DNA of 64,000 nucleotides from Chromatiaceae bacterium (lineage in GTDB: Bacteria > Pseudomonadota > Gammaproteobacteria > Chromatiales > Chromatiaceae): positions 33,754 to 97,753 of the forward strand of contig JAJDNF010000028.1 in NCBI GenBank assembly GCA_022340805.1, written 5' to 3'. The number at the start of each line of letters is the position of its first letter. Within the stretch, counting starts at the first letter, position 1. Below are positions 47,275 through 57,718 of this stretch, piece after piece. The notes under the pieces were generated by a model, which worked only from the letters and a program-made list of their open reading frames with translations, was not told the origin of the DNA and did no database searches. The position numbers and the translations under genes were made by a program.

Positions 47275-47895
47275 ATGGTCCCTCCGACACTTACCCGGCG
47301 CCAGCAGGAGATCTACGACTATCTGCTCGAGCATCTCGACGACTTCCCGCACCCACCGACTCTGGATGAATTGTGCGATGCGCTGGGACTGAGTTCGCGT
47401 GGCTCGCTGCACAAACAGATCCAGGCGCTGATCGAGGCAGGCCTGGTCGAGCCGATGCACAACCTGCGCCGCGGCATCCGCCTGGCGGAGGCGTTGCCGG
47501 AGGCGCGCGCCGATTCTGATGCCCTCCCGCTGTACGGCTATATCGCTGCCGGCCAGCCGATCGAGGCGATCCGCAACCCGGAGACGATCGAGGTCCCGGC
47601 GCAGCTGCGTACGCCAAATCCCTGTTACGTGCTCGAGGTGCGCGGCGATTCGATGGTCGATGAAGGCATCCTGGATGGCGACTGGGTGGTGATCGAGCAT
47701 CGCGATCAGGCACGCAACGGCGAGATCGTCGTGGCCCTGGTCGACGGCGAGGAGGCGACCCTCAAGCGTCTCGAGAAAAAGCCTCACGAGGTGGTACTGC
47801 ACCCCGCCAACAGCACGCTGTCAGCGATGCACTTCAGTCCGGATCGGATACAGATTCAGGGTGTACTGGTTGGCCAGATGCGTCGCTACCACTGA
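47275..47895 (+). CDS. lexA: LexA SOS repressor, divergent DNA-binding helix
   Basis: A 206-residue repressor: winged helix with RQQEIYDYLLEHLDDFPHPPT, Ala-Gly self-cleavage site in GYIAAGQP, and the catalytic Ser in RGDSMVDEGI with Lys in EEATLKRL. The recognition helix reads LSSRGSLHKQIQAL rather than the enteric SPNAAEEHLKAL, which predicts a different operator. GGGAGA precedes ATG 47275. Divergent from mrfA across the dyad described separately. Confidence 0.93.
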   Translation: MVPPTLTRRQQEIYDYLLEHLDDFPHPPTLDELCDALGLSSRGSLHKQIQALIEAGLVEPMHNLRRGIRLAEALPEARADSDALPLYGYIAAGQPIEAIRNPETIEVPAQLRTPNPCYVLEVRGDSMVDEGILDGDWVVIEHRDQARNGEIVVALVDGEEATLKRLEKKPHEVVLHPANSTLSAMHFSPDRIQIQGVLVGQMRRYH

Positions 47896-48097
47896 ACACC
47901 CAGAAATCATTTGCGTTGGTGGCTTGCACGGTGATAGTCTCACCACGCTACACAGTCTTTGCCCCTCCTATACTGCCTTCCATTCGTTGTTTCCTCACTG
48001 ATACACCTGAATCGAGCCGCATAGTGTCCGCCAAGATTAGTGGCTTTGGTTCGTCCGCGGATGCGGGCTTGTAAAGATTTACCTGAGGAATATTCAA

Positions 48098-48307
48098 ATG
48101 CCAGAAAAACAGACCGGTACCGTCAAATGGTTCGACAACGGCAAGGGTTACGGTTTCATCCAGCGTGAAAGCGGCAAAGACCTGTTCGTTCACTTCCGCT
48201 CGATCGTCGGTGAAGGCCATCGCTCCCTCGAAGAGGGCCAGCGGGTCGAGTTCATTGAAGTCGCGGGCAACAAGGGTCCGCAGGCCGAAAACGTAGTTCC
48301 GCTCTAA
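48098..48307 (+). CDS. cold-shock-domain protein
   Basis: A 69-residue CspA-family protein binding single-stranded nucleic acid. RNP1 is KGYGFIQ and RNP2 LFVHF. The leader is long (202 bases from lexA), as is common for csp genes. It is followed by a structured spacer and an RRM-protein gene. GAGGAA precedes the ATG. Confidence 0.93.
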   Translation: MPEKQTGTVKWFDNGKGYGFIQRESGKDLFVHFRSIVGEGHRSLEEGQRVEFIEVAGNKGPQAENVVPL

Positions 48308-48321
48308 CGCCTTGCGGCGCC

Positions 48322-48345
48322 CGGCTGCCTCGACATCGGCAGCCG
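48322..48345 (+). repeat. hairpin 1 between csp and RRM gene
   Basis: Perfect 8-base arms CGGCTGCC and GGCAGCCG with an 8-base loop, 14 bases after the csp stop. No T-run. Confidence 0.6.
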
Positions 48346-48347
48346 TC

Positions 48348-48386
48348 CCGATACCCCCGCCTGCCGATCGGGTGCGGGGGTATCGG
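48348..48386 (+). terminator. hairpin 2 between csp and RRM gene, possible attenuator
   Basis: Perfect 13-base arms (48348-48360 and 48374-48386) with a 13-base loop. It ends 39 bases before the RRM start. A pyrimidine-rich but not T-rich stretch follows. Confidence 0.55.
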
Positions 48387-48425
48387 CCACCCTCTTCCCC
48401 TGCCCGCCAGACAAGGTCGAAAGCA

Positions 48426-48692
48426 TTGATTACCCTCTCCATCCGTGGCCTCTCCAGGTCAACCACAGAAGAAAAACTGACGGCACTCTTCACCGAGTAC
48501 GGCGTAGTCCGCTCACTGAAGATGGCGAAAGACCTGTTCTCGGGCGACTGCAAGGGCTTCGCTACCATTGACATGGAAGGACACGAGGCCCGCGCGGCGA
48601 TCGCGGCACTCGATGGCAGTGAGTTCGAAGGCGCGTTGATTCGTGTTGGACCGGATCGCATGGCCAAGGGTCGCGGCGGCAAACGTCGATAA
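48426..48692 (+). CDS. RRM-type RNA-binding protein
   Basis: An 88-residue single RNA-recognition motif: RNP2 LSIRGL at 4-9, RNP1 CKGFATIDM in the middle, and a short basic tail RMAKGRGGKRR. The TTG start at 48426 gives the domain a normal N-terminus and has AAGG about 9 bases upstream; a TTG at 48312 would put the two hairpins inside the gene and adds low-complexity sequence. It forms a pair with the csp gene; both proteins bind RNA and could act on the structured spacer. Confidence 0.75.
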   Translation: MITLSIRGLSRSTTEEKLTALFTEYGVVRSLKMAKDLFSGDCKGFATIDMEGHEARAAIAALDGSEFEGALIRVGPDRMAKGRGGKRR

Positions 48693-49315
48693 TCGCGCGG
48701 CCCGGTTCCTGCGATCCCCTGGCCGCAAGTGCCTGGTGCGAGCCGGACCAGTACTGTACTGATTCCTGGTGATCTCGAACCGACAGCCACCAATGCCACG
48801 ACATAGAAGCCCGGGCGGTGGCGCGTCTGGCAAACACCGTTAACCCGCATCTGTCACCAGCATCACGGATGCTGGCGGATTTCGCAGCCGGCGCGAGCGA
48901 GAAACCGCCAGAACCGGGATAGGCAGGCAGCGGAAACAGGGTGTCAATCTTGGGTCGCGAACAGATTCAATCATTTCTATCGCCATTTCAGCCTGTTGCG
49001 CCACAGCTGCTTTCCGGCCGGTGACGGATGCGGGTTAAACATCGCTCGCCAGTCATGCCGGTTGCGACGGACGCGCTCCACCCTGCGCGCTGCATCGCGA
49101 ACGGCATCTGTGCATCAACTCCCCGTCTTCGCCAGGCACGCCGATCAGGTGCGAACCACTGAGACCGCCCGCACATCGAGCGCGGCATCGGGCCGAGCCC
49201 GACTGCGCTACGCATCACGTCGTTTCCGCGATACGGTCCGCGCCTGTGCGACGGTTTTGTCGCGGCAGGCCTTAGTGTAGATTCCAGCCCCTCAGCAAAA
49301 CCAGAGGAGACCTGC
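48693..49315. other. 623-base gap before tex
   Basis: No gene is supported; open frames have no family match or ribosome-binding site. A partly paired stem (TGGCGG/CCGCCA with inner CGC/GCG) lies at about 48872-48912. The tex promoter should lie in the last 100 bases, but I see no clear hexamers. Confidence 0.45.
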
Positions 49316-51613
<2,298 letters not shown>

Positions 51614-51831
51614 ACAGGGTCGTGGCGCGCCACAGGGACCCGCCGCCGGCCCGATCCCCGCTGCCGCTGCAGCGGCTGTGCAGGCACGGATTGTTTTTAT
51701 ATCCTTCAACCGCTCGGTCGAATATACGACGTTGAATGTATAGCGGGTCAAACAGCGTGGCCGCGTGCGGGACTGCCAATCGCATTCGAATAAGGAATTC
51801 GATGCGTTTTATTCACAGAGGAGCAGAAACG

Positions 51832-52167
51832 ATGGTACCAATCAATTACCAGGTGGTTGGAGAAGAAGACTACGCACTGAAGATCAGCATCGACGACGCA
51901 GGCGCATATGTGATCGACAGTGGCACCTACACCAGCCAACCGCCCCGCAAGGGCAAGCTGAGCGGCGCGCAGGAGCAGGCGTTGATCGACGCCATCAAGG
52001 CACTGGGCCTGCCTCGCGAGCACCCGCTGCCCGAAGGCGCAACGGCCTTCGAGGCACAATTGAGCGTAGGTTCCCCAGGTCAGCAGGCAAACTATGTGTT
52101 TTGGGAGGGCGCGCTCGAGGAGGATGAGCAGCTCAATGTGCTGATCCGGCTGCTCGAACGCTTGTAG
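51832..52167 (+). CDS. uncharacterised 111-residue protein
   Basis: ATG 51832 is well supported by AGAGGAG about 9 bases upstream. The predicted soluble protein begins with a strand-rich part (INYQVVGEEDYALKISIDDAGAYVID), then a helix (LSGAQEQALIDAIKALGL), then another strand pair ending with LNVLIRLLERL. The layout faintly resembles the small emfourin-type protease inhibitors, but I cannot claim membership. It lies convergent to the orphan V-ATPase subunit gene. Confidence 0.6.
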   Translation: MVPINYQVVGEEDYALKISIDDAGAYVIDSGTYTSQPPRKGKLSGAQEQALIDAIKALGLPREHPLPEGATAFEAQLSVGSPGQQANYVFWEGALEEDEQLNVLIRLLERL

Positions 52168-52264
52168 ACGAACAGCCCGCGCAGGGCGGGGTCTGCGTGC
52201 GCACCGGGGTTTTCGTCGCCCGTGGTGTGAACGCCTTCTCGGTCCATGTTTTCACGTGGCCAGA

Positions 52265-54076
52265 TCACGGCCGAGTTCCGGGCGACTCAAGCGGCCGGAA
52301 GATCCGCCCGTCCGCACGCAGAAAGCGGGTGAAGAACTCAAACAGAATCAAACGGGTCGTCTGTACGAAAACCACGAGCGCTTCGATCACGATGATCAGC
52401 GCATGCCCGAGCAGCAGCGCCATGATCTGCAAGGCGGGTACTTCGATCAGGGACGCAAGCTCGAGCAATGCATTTGACAGTGCGGCATGCGCCAGAGCAA
52501 AGGCGCCAATTCGCGCAAAGGACAGGGTGTTCAACATCAGTTCGAGCGCGCTCTGGGCCAGCCGGCCGAGGCCACGCCACAGCTGCGCTCTGCCGGTGAT
52601 CAACAGGCCAGCAACGTACCAGACCAATGCCAGCATGGCTGTCACCAAAGCCGGCCGATAGAACAGTCCGACCAGGCCACTGGCGTATAGCACCAGGACT
52701 GCAGCATCCCGCCATAACCATTGCCGCAAAGACCCACCCCAGTGCGCCTCGATTCCGGACAATACCAGACCAAGCAGGATGATACCGGCCCCGAAGCCAA
52801 GCGAAATCAAAAGCACCAGCAGCGGATCATCGAGCGGGCGGAACAGGATGGCCGGCATCGCCGCATGCGACCCGAAGGCCTCGCCGAACAGCAGGCCAAA
52901 GACAGCGGCCACGAGCCCGCAGGGGACCAGAAAGCGCAGGGCCGGAAAACGTACCGACAGCAGCATACTGAGCGCCGCCAGCACCAGGCCATGACCGACG
53001 TCCGGGAACATGAACCCGAACAGCACGGGCACGATCACCGTCAACAGCGCAGCCGGATCGAATTCGGCAGGCCCCGGCGTCCCGAACAAATTGACGAACA
53101 GCCGAAACGGGCTGACCAGCCCGTCCGCGCCGATGCCGACCGGCGCCGGGTGGCCCCGCGGCGCAGCACGAAACAGAATCTTTGCGTCGATGCCGACCCG
53201 ATCGAGCGCTTGCTGCAGGACCCTCGGACCTTCGGCCGTCGTCCAGCCCGTCAGGTAACAATGCCGTCGGTCTTCGGTCAGTGTGACCGTGTGTTCCAGG
53301 TACCAGTCAAGAACGGCCAGATCGCTGAGCGCATTGGCCAACCTGGCATCTTGCGGGTGCTCCTGCAGACGGCGCTCCAGGGAAGCCATTTGCGCCCACA
53401 ACGCGGCCAGCCGTTTGTCGAGTTGATCATGTCGATTTGGCCAGTGTCTGATCAGCCAGTCCGGCAACGTGACGGCTTCGCATTGACTGAGCCGGCACGC
53501 CTGATCGTAGGCCGCTCGACGCTCCGGCAGACATAACACGACTTGGAAGGTATGCGCGTCGCCCAGGTACACCGCTGTGACCCCCGACGGGTCCTCCGCC
53601 GTCCGGCCATCCGCGCTTCGCGGGTAGGCATAGATCTGCCTGCAAAGAAACGGGCCTTGGCGGGCAAAATCGACCAGGTCGTCGGCAGCATCACCCATGC
53701 TCGCGAGGCATTCGCGCAGCAGTTCAAGGTTGCGCCATTTGCGCTCGCGCTCACGCAGGCGTCGCTGCAGTCGCAGATGCCGCGACAGCCATCGGCGCAG
53801 CTCGCACAACGCCTGCTTCGCGGTGATCTCCGGACTGAGGGTGAAGACATGACTGCCGAGCCTGGTTGCCGGCAGCAGCTCGGCGTAACGCGCGGTCAGC
53901 CTTTGAGCCTGCCTGATCGAGATACGCAGCTCGCGCGTGTCGACAAGTGGCTGACTGATGAAGTCCTTTTCGAGTTCGACCCGACCGGTGGCCGCCAGCG
54001 CCTCCAACGCGTACACCGTCTGCTCACGGGGCACAAAGGTTTCGAACCAGCGGGTGGTTTTGGGATGCAGGCTCAC
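52265..54076 (-). CDS. orphan V/A-type ATPase subunit I (a-subunit)
   Basis: A 603-residue NtpI/V-ATPase a-subunit homologue. A soluble N-terminal half of about 330 residues (stator arm, with a charged helical stretch CELRRWLSRHLRLQRRLRERERK cut here to its core RRWLSRHLRLQRRL) is followed by seven or eight helices beginning at FDPAALLTVIVPVLFGFMF. The essential arginine segment appears as TLSFARIGAFALAHAAL, and the final helix has HALIIVIEALVVFVQTTR and FFTRFLRADGRIF. All motifs needed for proton transfer look intact, yet none of the other V-ATPase subunits is next to it. The neighbours are unrelated genes on both sides. Either the rest of the enzyme is encoded elsewhere or the protein acts alone. 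Confidence 0.85.
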   Translation of the reverse strand: MSLHPKTTRWFETFVPREQTVYALEALAATGRVELEKDFISQPLVDTRELRISIRQAQRLTARYAELLPATRLGSHVFTLSPEITAKQALCELRRWLSRHLRLQRRLRERERKWRNLELLRECLASMGDAADDLVDFARQGPFLCRQIYAYPRSADGRTAEDPSGVTAVYLGDAHTFQVVLCLPERRAAYDQACRLSQCEAVTLPDWLIRHWPNRHDQLDKRLAALWAQMASLERRLQEHPQDARLANALSDLAVLDWYLEHTVTLTEDRRHCYLTGWTTAEGPRVLQQALDRVGIDAKILFRAAPRGHPAPVGIGADGLVSPFRLFVNLFGTPGPAEFDPAALLTVIVPVLFGFMFPDVGHGLVLAALSMLLSVRFPALRFLVPCGLVAAVFGLLFGEAFGSHAAMPAILFRPLDDPLLVLLISLGFGAGIILLGLVLSGIEAHWGGSLRQWLWRDAAVLVLYASGLVGLFYRPALVTAMLALVWYVAGLLITGRAQLWRGLGRLAQSALELMLNTLSFARIGAFALAHAALSNALLELASLIEVPALQIMALLLGHALIIVIEALVVFVQTTRLILFEFFTRFLRADGRIFRPLESPGTRP

Positions 54077-54192
54077 TGGGTCGAGAATCCGGCGGGTTGC
54101 AACATCGATCCATGGTCCAGGTGTCTGCCGGAATCTGCCGGATCACACCGGCCCGATCGAAATCAGGCCGTCATCGGTGGATCCTATACGGT

Positions 54193-54501
54193 TCAGTGCG
54201 TCCTGTGCTGGTAGGCACCGTCCTTGTAACCGCTGAACATGTTCGGGATATCCGGATGCGACACCGGGGTCCTGTCCGGCGCGACCTCGAGGTGGAGCTC
54301 GGCCACATATGTCTGGTTCTCACCACCGTCGACCAGTATCCGGTACCAGGGCGCGTCCTTCGGCGGGCGCGAACGTGCGACCTGCTCGTACCAGGCCTCG
54401 GAACCCTGAAAGTCCGCATCCACGTCCACCACGACACCACGGTAGTTGAAGCGGCTGTGATGGACGATCTGTCCAACAAAGAACTTGGGATTGGATGTCA
54501 C
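54193..54501 (-). CDS. hspQ: heat shock protein HspQ
   Basis: A 102-residue YccV/HspQ-fold protein. FFVGQIVHHSRFNYRGVVVDVDADFQGSEAWY and PWYRILVDG..TYVAE fit the family, cut here into parts. GTG 54501 gives the family length and is preceded by GGGGGGA; the longer frame into cmoB is not credible. HspQ promotes Lon-dependent degradation in enterics. It follows cmoB by 25 bases on the same strand. Confidence 0.9.
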   Translation of the reverse strand: MTSNPKFFVGQIVHHSRFNYRGVVVDVDADFQGSEAWYEQVARSRPPKDAPWYRILVDGGENQTYVAELHLEVAPDRTPVSHPDIPNMFSGYKDGAYQHRTH

Positions 54502-54526
54502 TCGCCGGTCCCCCCTGGCAGATGGC

Positions 54527-55516
54527 TCATGTCGTTGCGATAAGGACCGCGCGCACAGGCGCCGGATGGCCCTCGATCGTGAACCTGTTATCGGCGGGGT
54601 CGAGAAAATCTGCAAGCGACTCGAAGGTCATCCACGGGGTGGATCGTTGTTCCCGAACGGTCGTCGCCGTCACATCGACAGTGCTGACCGCATGGAAACC
54701 ACTGCGCCGCAGCCAGGTCTCGAGCATTGCAGCACTCGGGATGAACCAGACGTTGCGCATCTTGGCGTAACGCCCGTTCGGCACCAGCACCTGGTCCGGT
54801 CCACCCTCGATCACCAGGGTCTCAAGCACCAGCTGCCCACCTGGGCGCAGCGCCGCGCGCAGGTCCATCAGGTGGTCGATAGGCGAGCGGCGGTGGTACA
54901 GCACACCCATCGAGAACAGGGTATCGAAGGCACCGAGACCGGCCGGCAGGTCCTCGATGCCCAGCGGCAACAGCTGTACCCGCTGGGCAAGATCGGGGGC
55001 CATCGGCGACAACAGTTGCCTGATCGCGAGGTGCTGGGCGATGAACAGCGCGGTCGGATCCACCCCGATCACGCGCCGCGCCCCTGCCTCGGCGATGCGC
55101 CAGCAGTGGTAGCCGTTGCCGCATCCCACATCGAGCACCAGGCGATCATGCAGCGGCGCGATATGCGGCAGCACACGCTGCCATTTCCAGTCCGAACGCC
55201 ACTCGGTATCGATCATGATGTCCGCCACTCGGTAGGGGCCCTTGCGCCAGGGATGCAGCGCCATCAGTGAGCGGCGCAGGCGTTCGCGAGTCTCGGCCGA
55301 CAGGGCCTGTTCGGGAACGATGTTCAGTGCACCGTCATCGCAGTGCACACGGCCCCCACCCAGTGCCGGCAGGTCGTCCAGTGCCTGCTGCCAGCGTCCC
55401 CAGTCGCCGTGCGGCGCGATCCGCAGGACCTGCGCGAGCTGCGCCTCGATGCCCGCGGCCCAGCCTTCCAGCCCTTCCGCAGACAGCAGCTGCCGGACCT
55501 GTGCCGGGTCGATCAT
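54527..55516 (-). CDS. cmoB: tRNA U34 carboxymethyltransferase CmoB
   Basis: A 329-residue SAM-fold enzyme that uses carboxy-SAM to turn 5-hydroxyuridine-34 into cmo5U. Family marks are LHPWRKGPY (the Lys/Arg patch), DTEWRSDWKWQRVLPHI, the SAM loop VLDVGCGNGYHCWR, VDPTALF, MGVLYHRRSPIDHL, and NVWFIPS. Full length. cmoA is not adjacent; the only CmoA-like gene here is 50 kb away. Confidence 0.95.
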   Translation of the reverse strand: MIDPAQVRQLLSAEGLEGWAAGIEAQLAQVLRIAPHGDWGRWQQALDDLPALGGGRVHCDDGALNIVPEQALSAETRERLRRSLMALHPWRKGPYRVADIMIDTEWRSDWKWQRVLPHIAPLHDRLVLDVGCGNGYHCWRIAEAGARRVIGVDPTALFIAQHLAIRQLLSPMAPDLAQRVQLLPLGIEDLPAGLGAFDTLFSMGVLYHRRSPIDHLMDLRAALRPGGQLVLETLVIEGGPDQVLVPNGRYAKMRNVWFIPSAAMLETWLRRSGFHAVSTVDVTATTVREQRSTPWMTFESLADFLDPADNRFTIEGHPAPVRAVLIATT

Positions 55517-55693
55517 TGCAGCGCGGCCGGCGGCACGGACACGATTGCGGCACGGCCCGGCACGCTGCTGATCATGTGCGGGGATAGGGCCATGATGGTC
55601 TGGTCGAACGCGCCACCGTGGCGTAGCGGCTTCGCCGACAGACCATCGGTCCGAAGCATCCCGTGCCGAAACGGCCGCCCAGTTGGCCTGTCA

Positions 55694-56038
55694 TCACAGC
55701 TCGCCACCGTAATCGATCGTGATCTCCTGGTCGCACGCGATGGCGCACAGGGCGTAGAGGTCGAAGCCATCGAAGTGGGCGTTGCAGGGGTCGGCATGAT
55801 TCAGATAGCGCAGCAGATTCCGCCCGCTGCGTCCGATCGGGCCGGCGTCGCCGTCAGCATCGTAGACCCAGAGCACATAGATGCCATCGCGTTGCGCCTC
55901 GGGCCCGTGGAATGTCCCGATATATTCGCCCGGCGAGATATCCCGCGCCGCAAACAGACCCTGCCCATGGATGCCGGACGCCGCCGCATAGACCACGCCC
56001 TTGAGCTGTAGATTGGTCAGACGCGTGCGGCCCGTCAT
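55694..56038 (-). CDS. minimal SET-domain lysine methyltransferase-like protein
   Basis: A 114-residue protein that is nothing but a SET domain: the N-terminal SGIHGQGLFAARDISPGEYIGTF with the SAM-binding GxG (22-30), the knot motif RYLNHADPCNAHF (77-89) and EITIDYGGEL (105-114) with the catalytic-type Tyr110. It has no pre- or post-SET zinc cysteines. Its ATG overlaps the stop of the ArnD-like gene (ATGA), so translation is coupled. The substrate is unknown; a protein lysine is expected from the fold. Confidence 0.8.
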   Translation of the reverse strand: MTGRTRLTNLQLKGVVYAAASGIHGQGLFAARDISPGEYIGTFHGPEAQRDGIYVLWVYDADGDAGPIGRSGRNLLRYLNHADPCNAHFDGFDLYALCAIACDQEITIDYGGEL

Positions 56039-56913
56039 GCCGGGACCTGCACGCTCTGCATTGCCATGTAGGCGGAACCACCCTCGACCCTTCCCCAACC
56101 GACCTGGTGGTGCGGCAGGCTCGCCGGATCGATGTCCTTCAGCACGTCGTACAGGGCTCGCAGCGCCCCGTCCTGGCCCTTCCACATGACCAGCAGTTTC
56201 TCCATCAGTCCAAGCCTGCCGAGCCCCTCGCGCTCGGCACTGACGGCGAACACATGCCCGGCCGGCCGCAGGTGCCGGCTTTCCGCGTACAGGTACTCAT
56301 GCACGTTGTCGATCGTCACCCCGGGTTGTCTCAGCATTTCGTCGACGGTTGGCAGGGTGGTCGGGATCTCGGGCACTGTGGAACGCATCCCCTGCAAGAC
56401 CGGAAAATACGGATAGCTGCCGCGGGTGAACGCCGAATAGTGGAATCGATCGCCGCCCAACTGTTGCAGCAGGGCCGGGTTGGCCTGCCAGTCGGGCGTG
56501 GCCAGCGCAGTCGGTCCAGCACCGCCGTCACCTGCCTGGTAGGCATCCCACAGCAGACGGCACTGGCGCGCTACCCAGGCCTCGTCAGCCCGCGCCATGC
56601 GCCGCGACCAGGACCATGGCGACAGCCCGAACAGGCCCACGTCGTGGCCGTTGTCGCGCGCCAGGTCCATCAGGCGCAGTGCCTCCTGGCCAAGCGCAGG
56701 TCCGAGCATCAGGGTACCGTAGGCGAGCGCCTTCAGCCCCAGACTGGCGCGATCGTGCCAGGTGTCGATCGGATTGAGACCCGAGAGATCCCGCCCGAGC
56801 GGGAAAAAAAAACTGGCCCGGACCTGGAACTGGCTGAACAGCCGCATGAGATTAGGCACACCCTCGTGTAGACCACGCAGGGTGCGGACCTCGACCCGCA
56901 AGGCAACACGCAT
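56035..56913 (-). CDS. ArnD-like polysaccharide deacetylase homologue lacking the metal site
   Basis: A 292-residue protein clearly related to ArnD (ALRVEVRTLRGLHEGVPNL, ASFFFPLGRD, TVPEIPTTLPTVDE). In active ArnD the first motif is DVDTxRG, whose aspartates are the base and a metal ligand; here it is EVRTLRG with Glu8 and Arg10. The histidine motif region (VGLHAWDHH in E. coli) reads VGLFGLSPWSW, so the metal-binding histidines are also absent. The fold is kept without the metal site, so deacetylation or deformylation by the usual mechanism is unlikely. It may bind an isoprenoid-linked glycan or another ligand. Coupled to the SET gene. Confidence 0.8.
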   Translation of the reverse strand: MRVALRVEVRTLRGLHEGVPNLMRLFSQFQVRASFFFPLGRDLSGLNPIDTWHDRASLGLKALAYGTLMLGPALGQEALRLMDLARDNGHDVGLFGLSPWSWSRRMARADEAWVARQCRLLWDAYQAGDGGAGPTALATPDWQANPALLQQLGGDRFHYSAFTRGSYPYFPVLQGMRSTVPEIPTTLPTVDEMLRQPGVTIDNVHEYLYAESRHLRPAGHVFAVSAEREGLGRLGLMEKLLVMWKGQDGALRALYDVLKDIDPASLPHHQVGWGRVEGGSAYMAMQSVQVPA

Positions 56914-56980
56914 GACAGGGAAAAGCTTAGTTGAATCAGGCGCCTAGTTTGAACGCGAGCGATTGGCGAAACAAGTCGCT

Positions 56981-57181
56981 TCAGCCCGGAACGCAGCTAC
57001 CCTCGTAGACCGACATGATCGACCTGAGCTCGCGGACGACCGCGTTGACCTCGGCCCGCGACAGACCCCTGACCTCGGGTAGGGGCCTACCCGACTCCAG
57101 CGCATCGATATCCGACCACACGGCCCGGCAGCCTTTCCGGCAAAGGGTTTCGACGCAATGATCGACGAGTCGGTGATCCAA
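56981..57181 (-). CDS. small cysteine-containing protein of unknown function
   Basis: A 66-residue protein with Cys9, Cys14 and Cys18 in HCVETLCRKGC and Cys63 near the end. The central part (EVRGLSRAEVNAVVRELRSIMSVYEG) looks like two amphipathic helices. TTG 57181 is preceded by AGGGGG about 7 bases away; the first residues MDHRLVDHC look like a natural N-terminus. The four cysteines could bind a metal ion, but no family is recognised with confidence. It is divergent from the next small gene. Confidence 0.55.
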   Translation of the reverse strand: MDHRLVDHCVETLCRKGCRAVWSDIDALESGRPLPEVRGLSRAEVNAVVRELRSIMSVYEGSCVPG

Positions 57182-57277
57182 GACCAGGCCCCCCTGTTAG
57201 CGCAGATGTATTAGTGTAAGCGAATATTAACAATATTTTCATTGATCCTGATTAGATAAATGGGCCATCAGCGGTTC

Positions 57278-57305
57278 TTGCTTTGTTCTCTTTTTTCGCT
57301 ATAGT
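57278..57305 (+). promoter_or_regulatory. sigma-70 promoter of the 55-residue membrane protein gene
   Basis: TTGCTT (57278-57283), a 16-base T-rich spacer and TATAGT (57300-57305). It lies in the most AT-rich stretch of this neighbourhood and points at the ATG 39 bases after the -10 element. Confidence 0.6.
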
Positions 57306-57343
57306 TTGGAGAACCTACATAGAACCTGTCACAGGAGACCACC

Positions 57344-57511
57344 ATGCATCACGACCGCTATTTCATGCGCGACCTCAACGGCCACAAGGTGGACAGCATC
57401 ATGGACTTCAACGTGGCGCTGCGCCGCAGCAGATCGCGCTCGATGCTGGAGTTCAGCGTCTTCCTTGCCGCCGTCGTGACCTATCTGTGCGCCCTGGCAT
57501 TCAGCGCCTGA
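57344..57511 (+). CDS. 55-residue single-pass membrane protein
   Basis: ATG 57344 has AGGAGA 5-6 bases upstream and a good promoter. The basic N-terminal part (MHHDRYFMRDLNGHKVD, and RRSRSRS at 27-33) precedes one helix at about 36-54 (FSVFLAAVVTYLCALAF), giving an N-in topology by the positive-inside rule. No homologue is recognised. Shorter than usual annotation limits, but the expression signals are better than those of many larger genes. Confidence 0.6.
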   Translation: MHHDRYFMRDLNGHKVDSIMDFNVALRRSRSRSMLEFSVFLAAVVTYLCALAFSA

Positions 57512-57718
57512 GGCAATCCGAATTGCGTTAGGAACCCCCCACCGGCAAGGGACTGCCAACCATGGGATAACCGGGCCTCGAAGCCAAACCTCGCGGCACA
57601 CCGGCCGGGCATACCCTTCGGCCTGCCGCCCCACCTGGATGATTCGGGTCGGCCAGGCCTCAGATGACAGGCTTTGTTTATACTGCGACGAACCTCCGGA
57701 CACGGAATCTTTGTCGCC

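Noticed and set aside
47929..47944. GGTGA-TAGTC-TCACC dyad downstream of lexA
   Set aside because: A 5-base stem is too short to call a terminator or operator with confidence.
48996..49280. Possible 94-residue gene before tex
   Set aside because: Arg/Ser-rich translation without a start signal, typical of non-coding GC-rich DNA.
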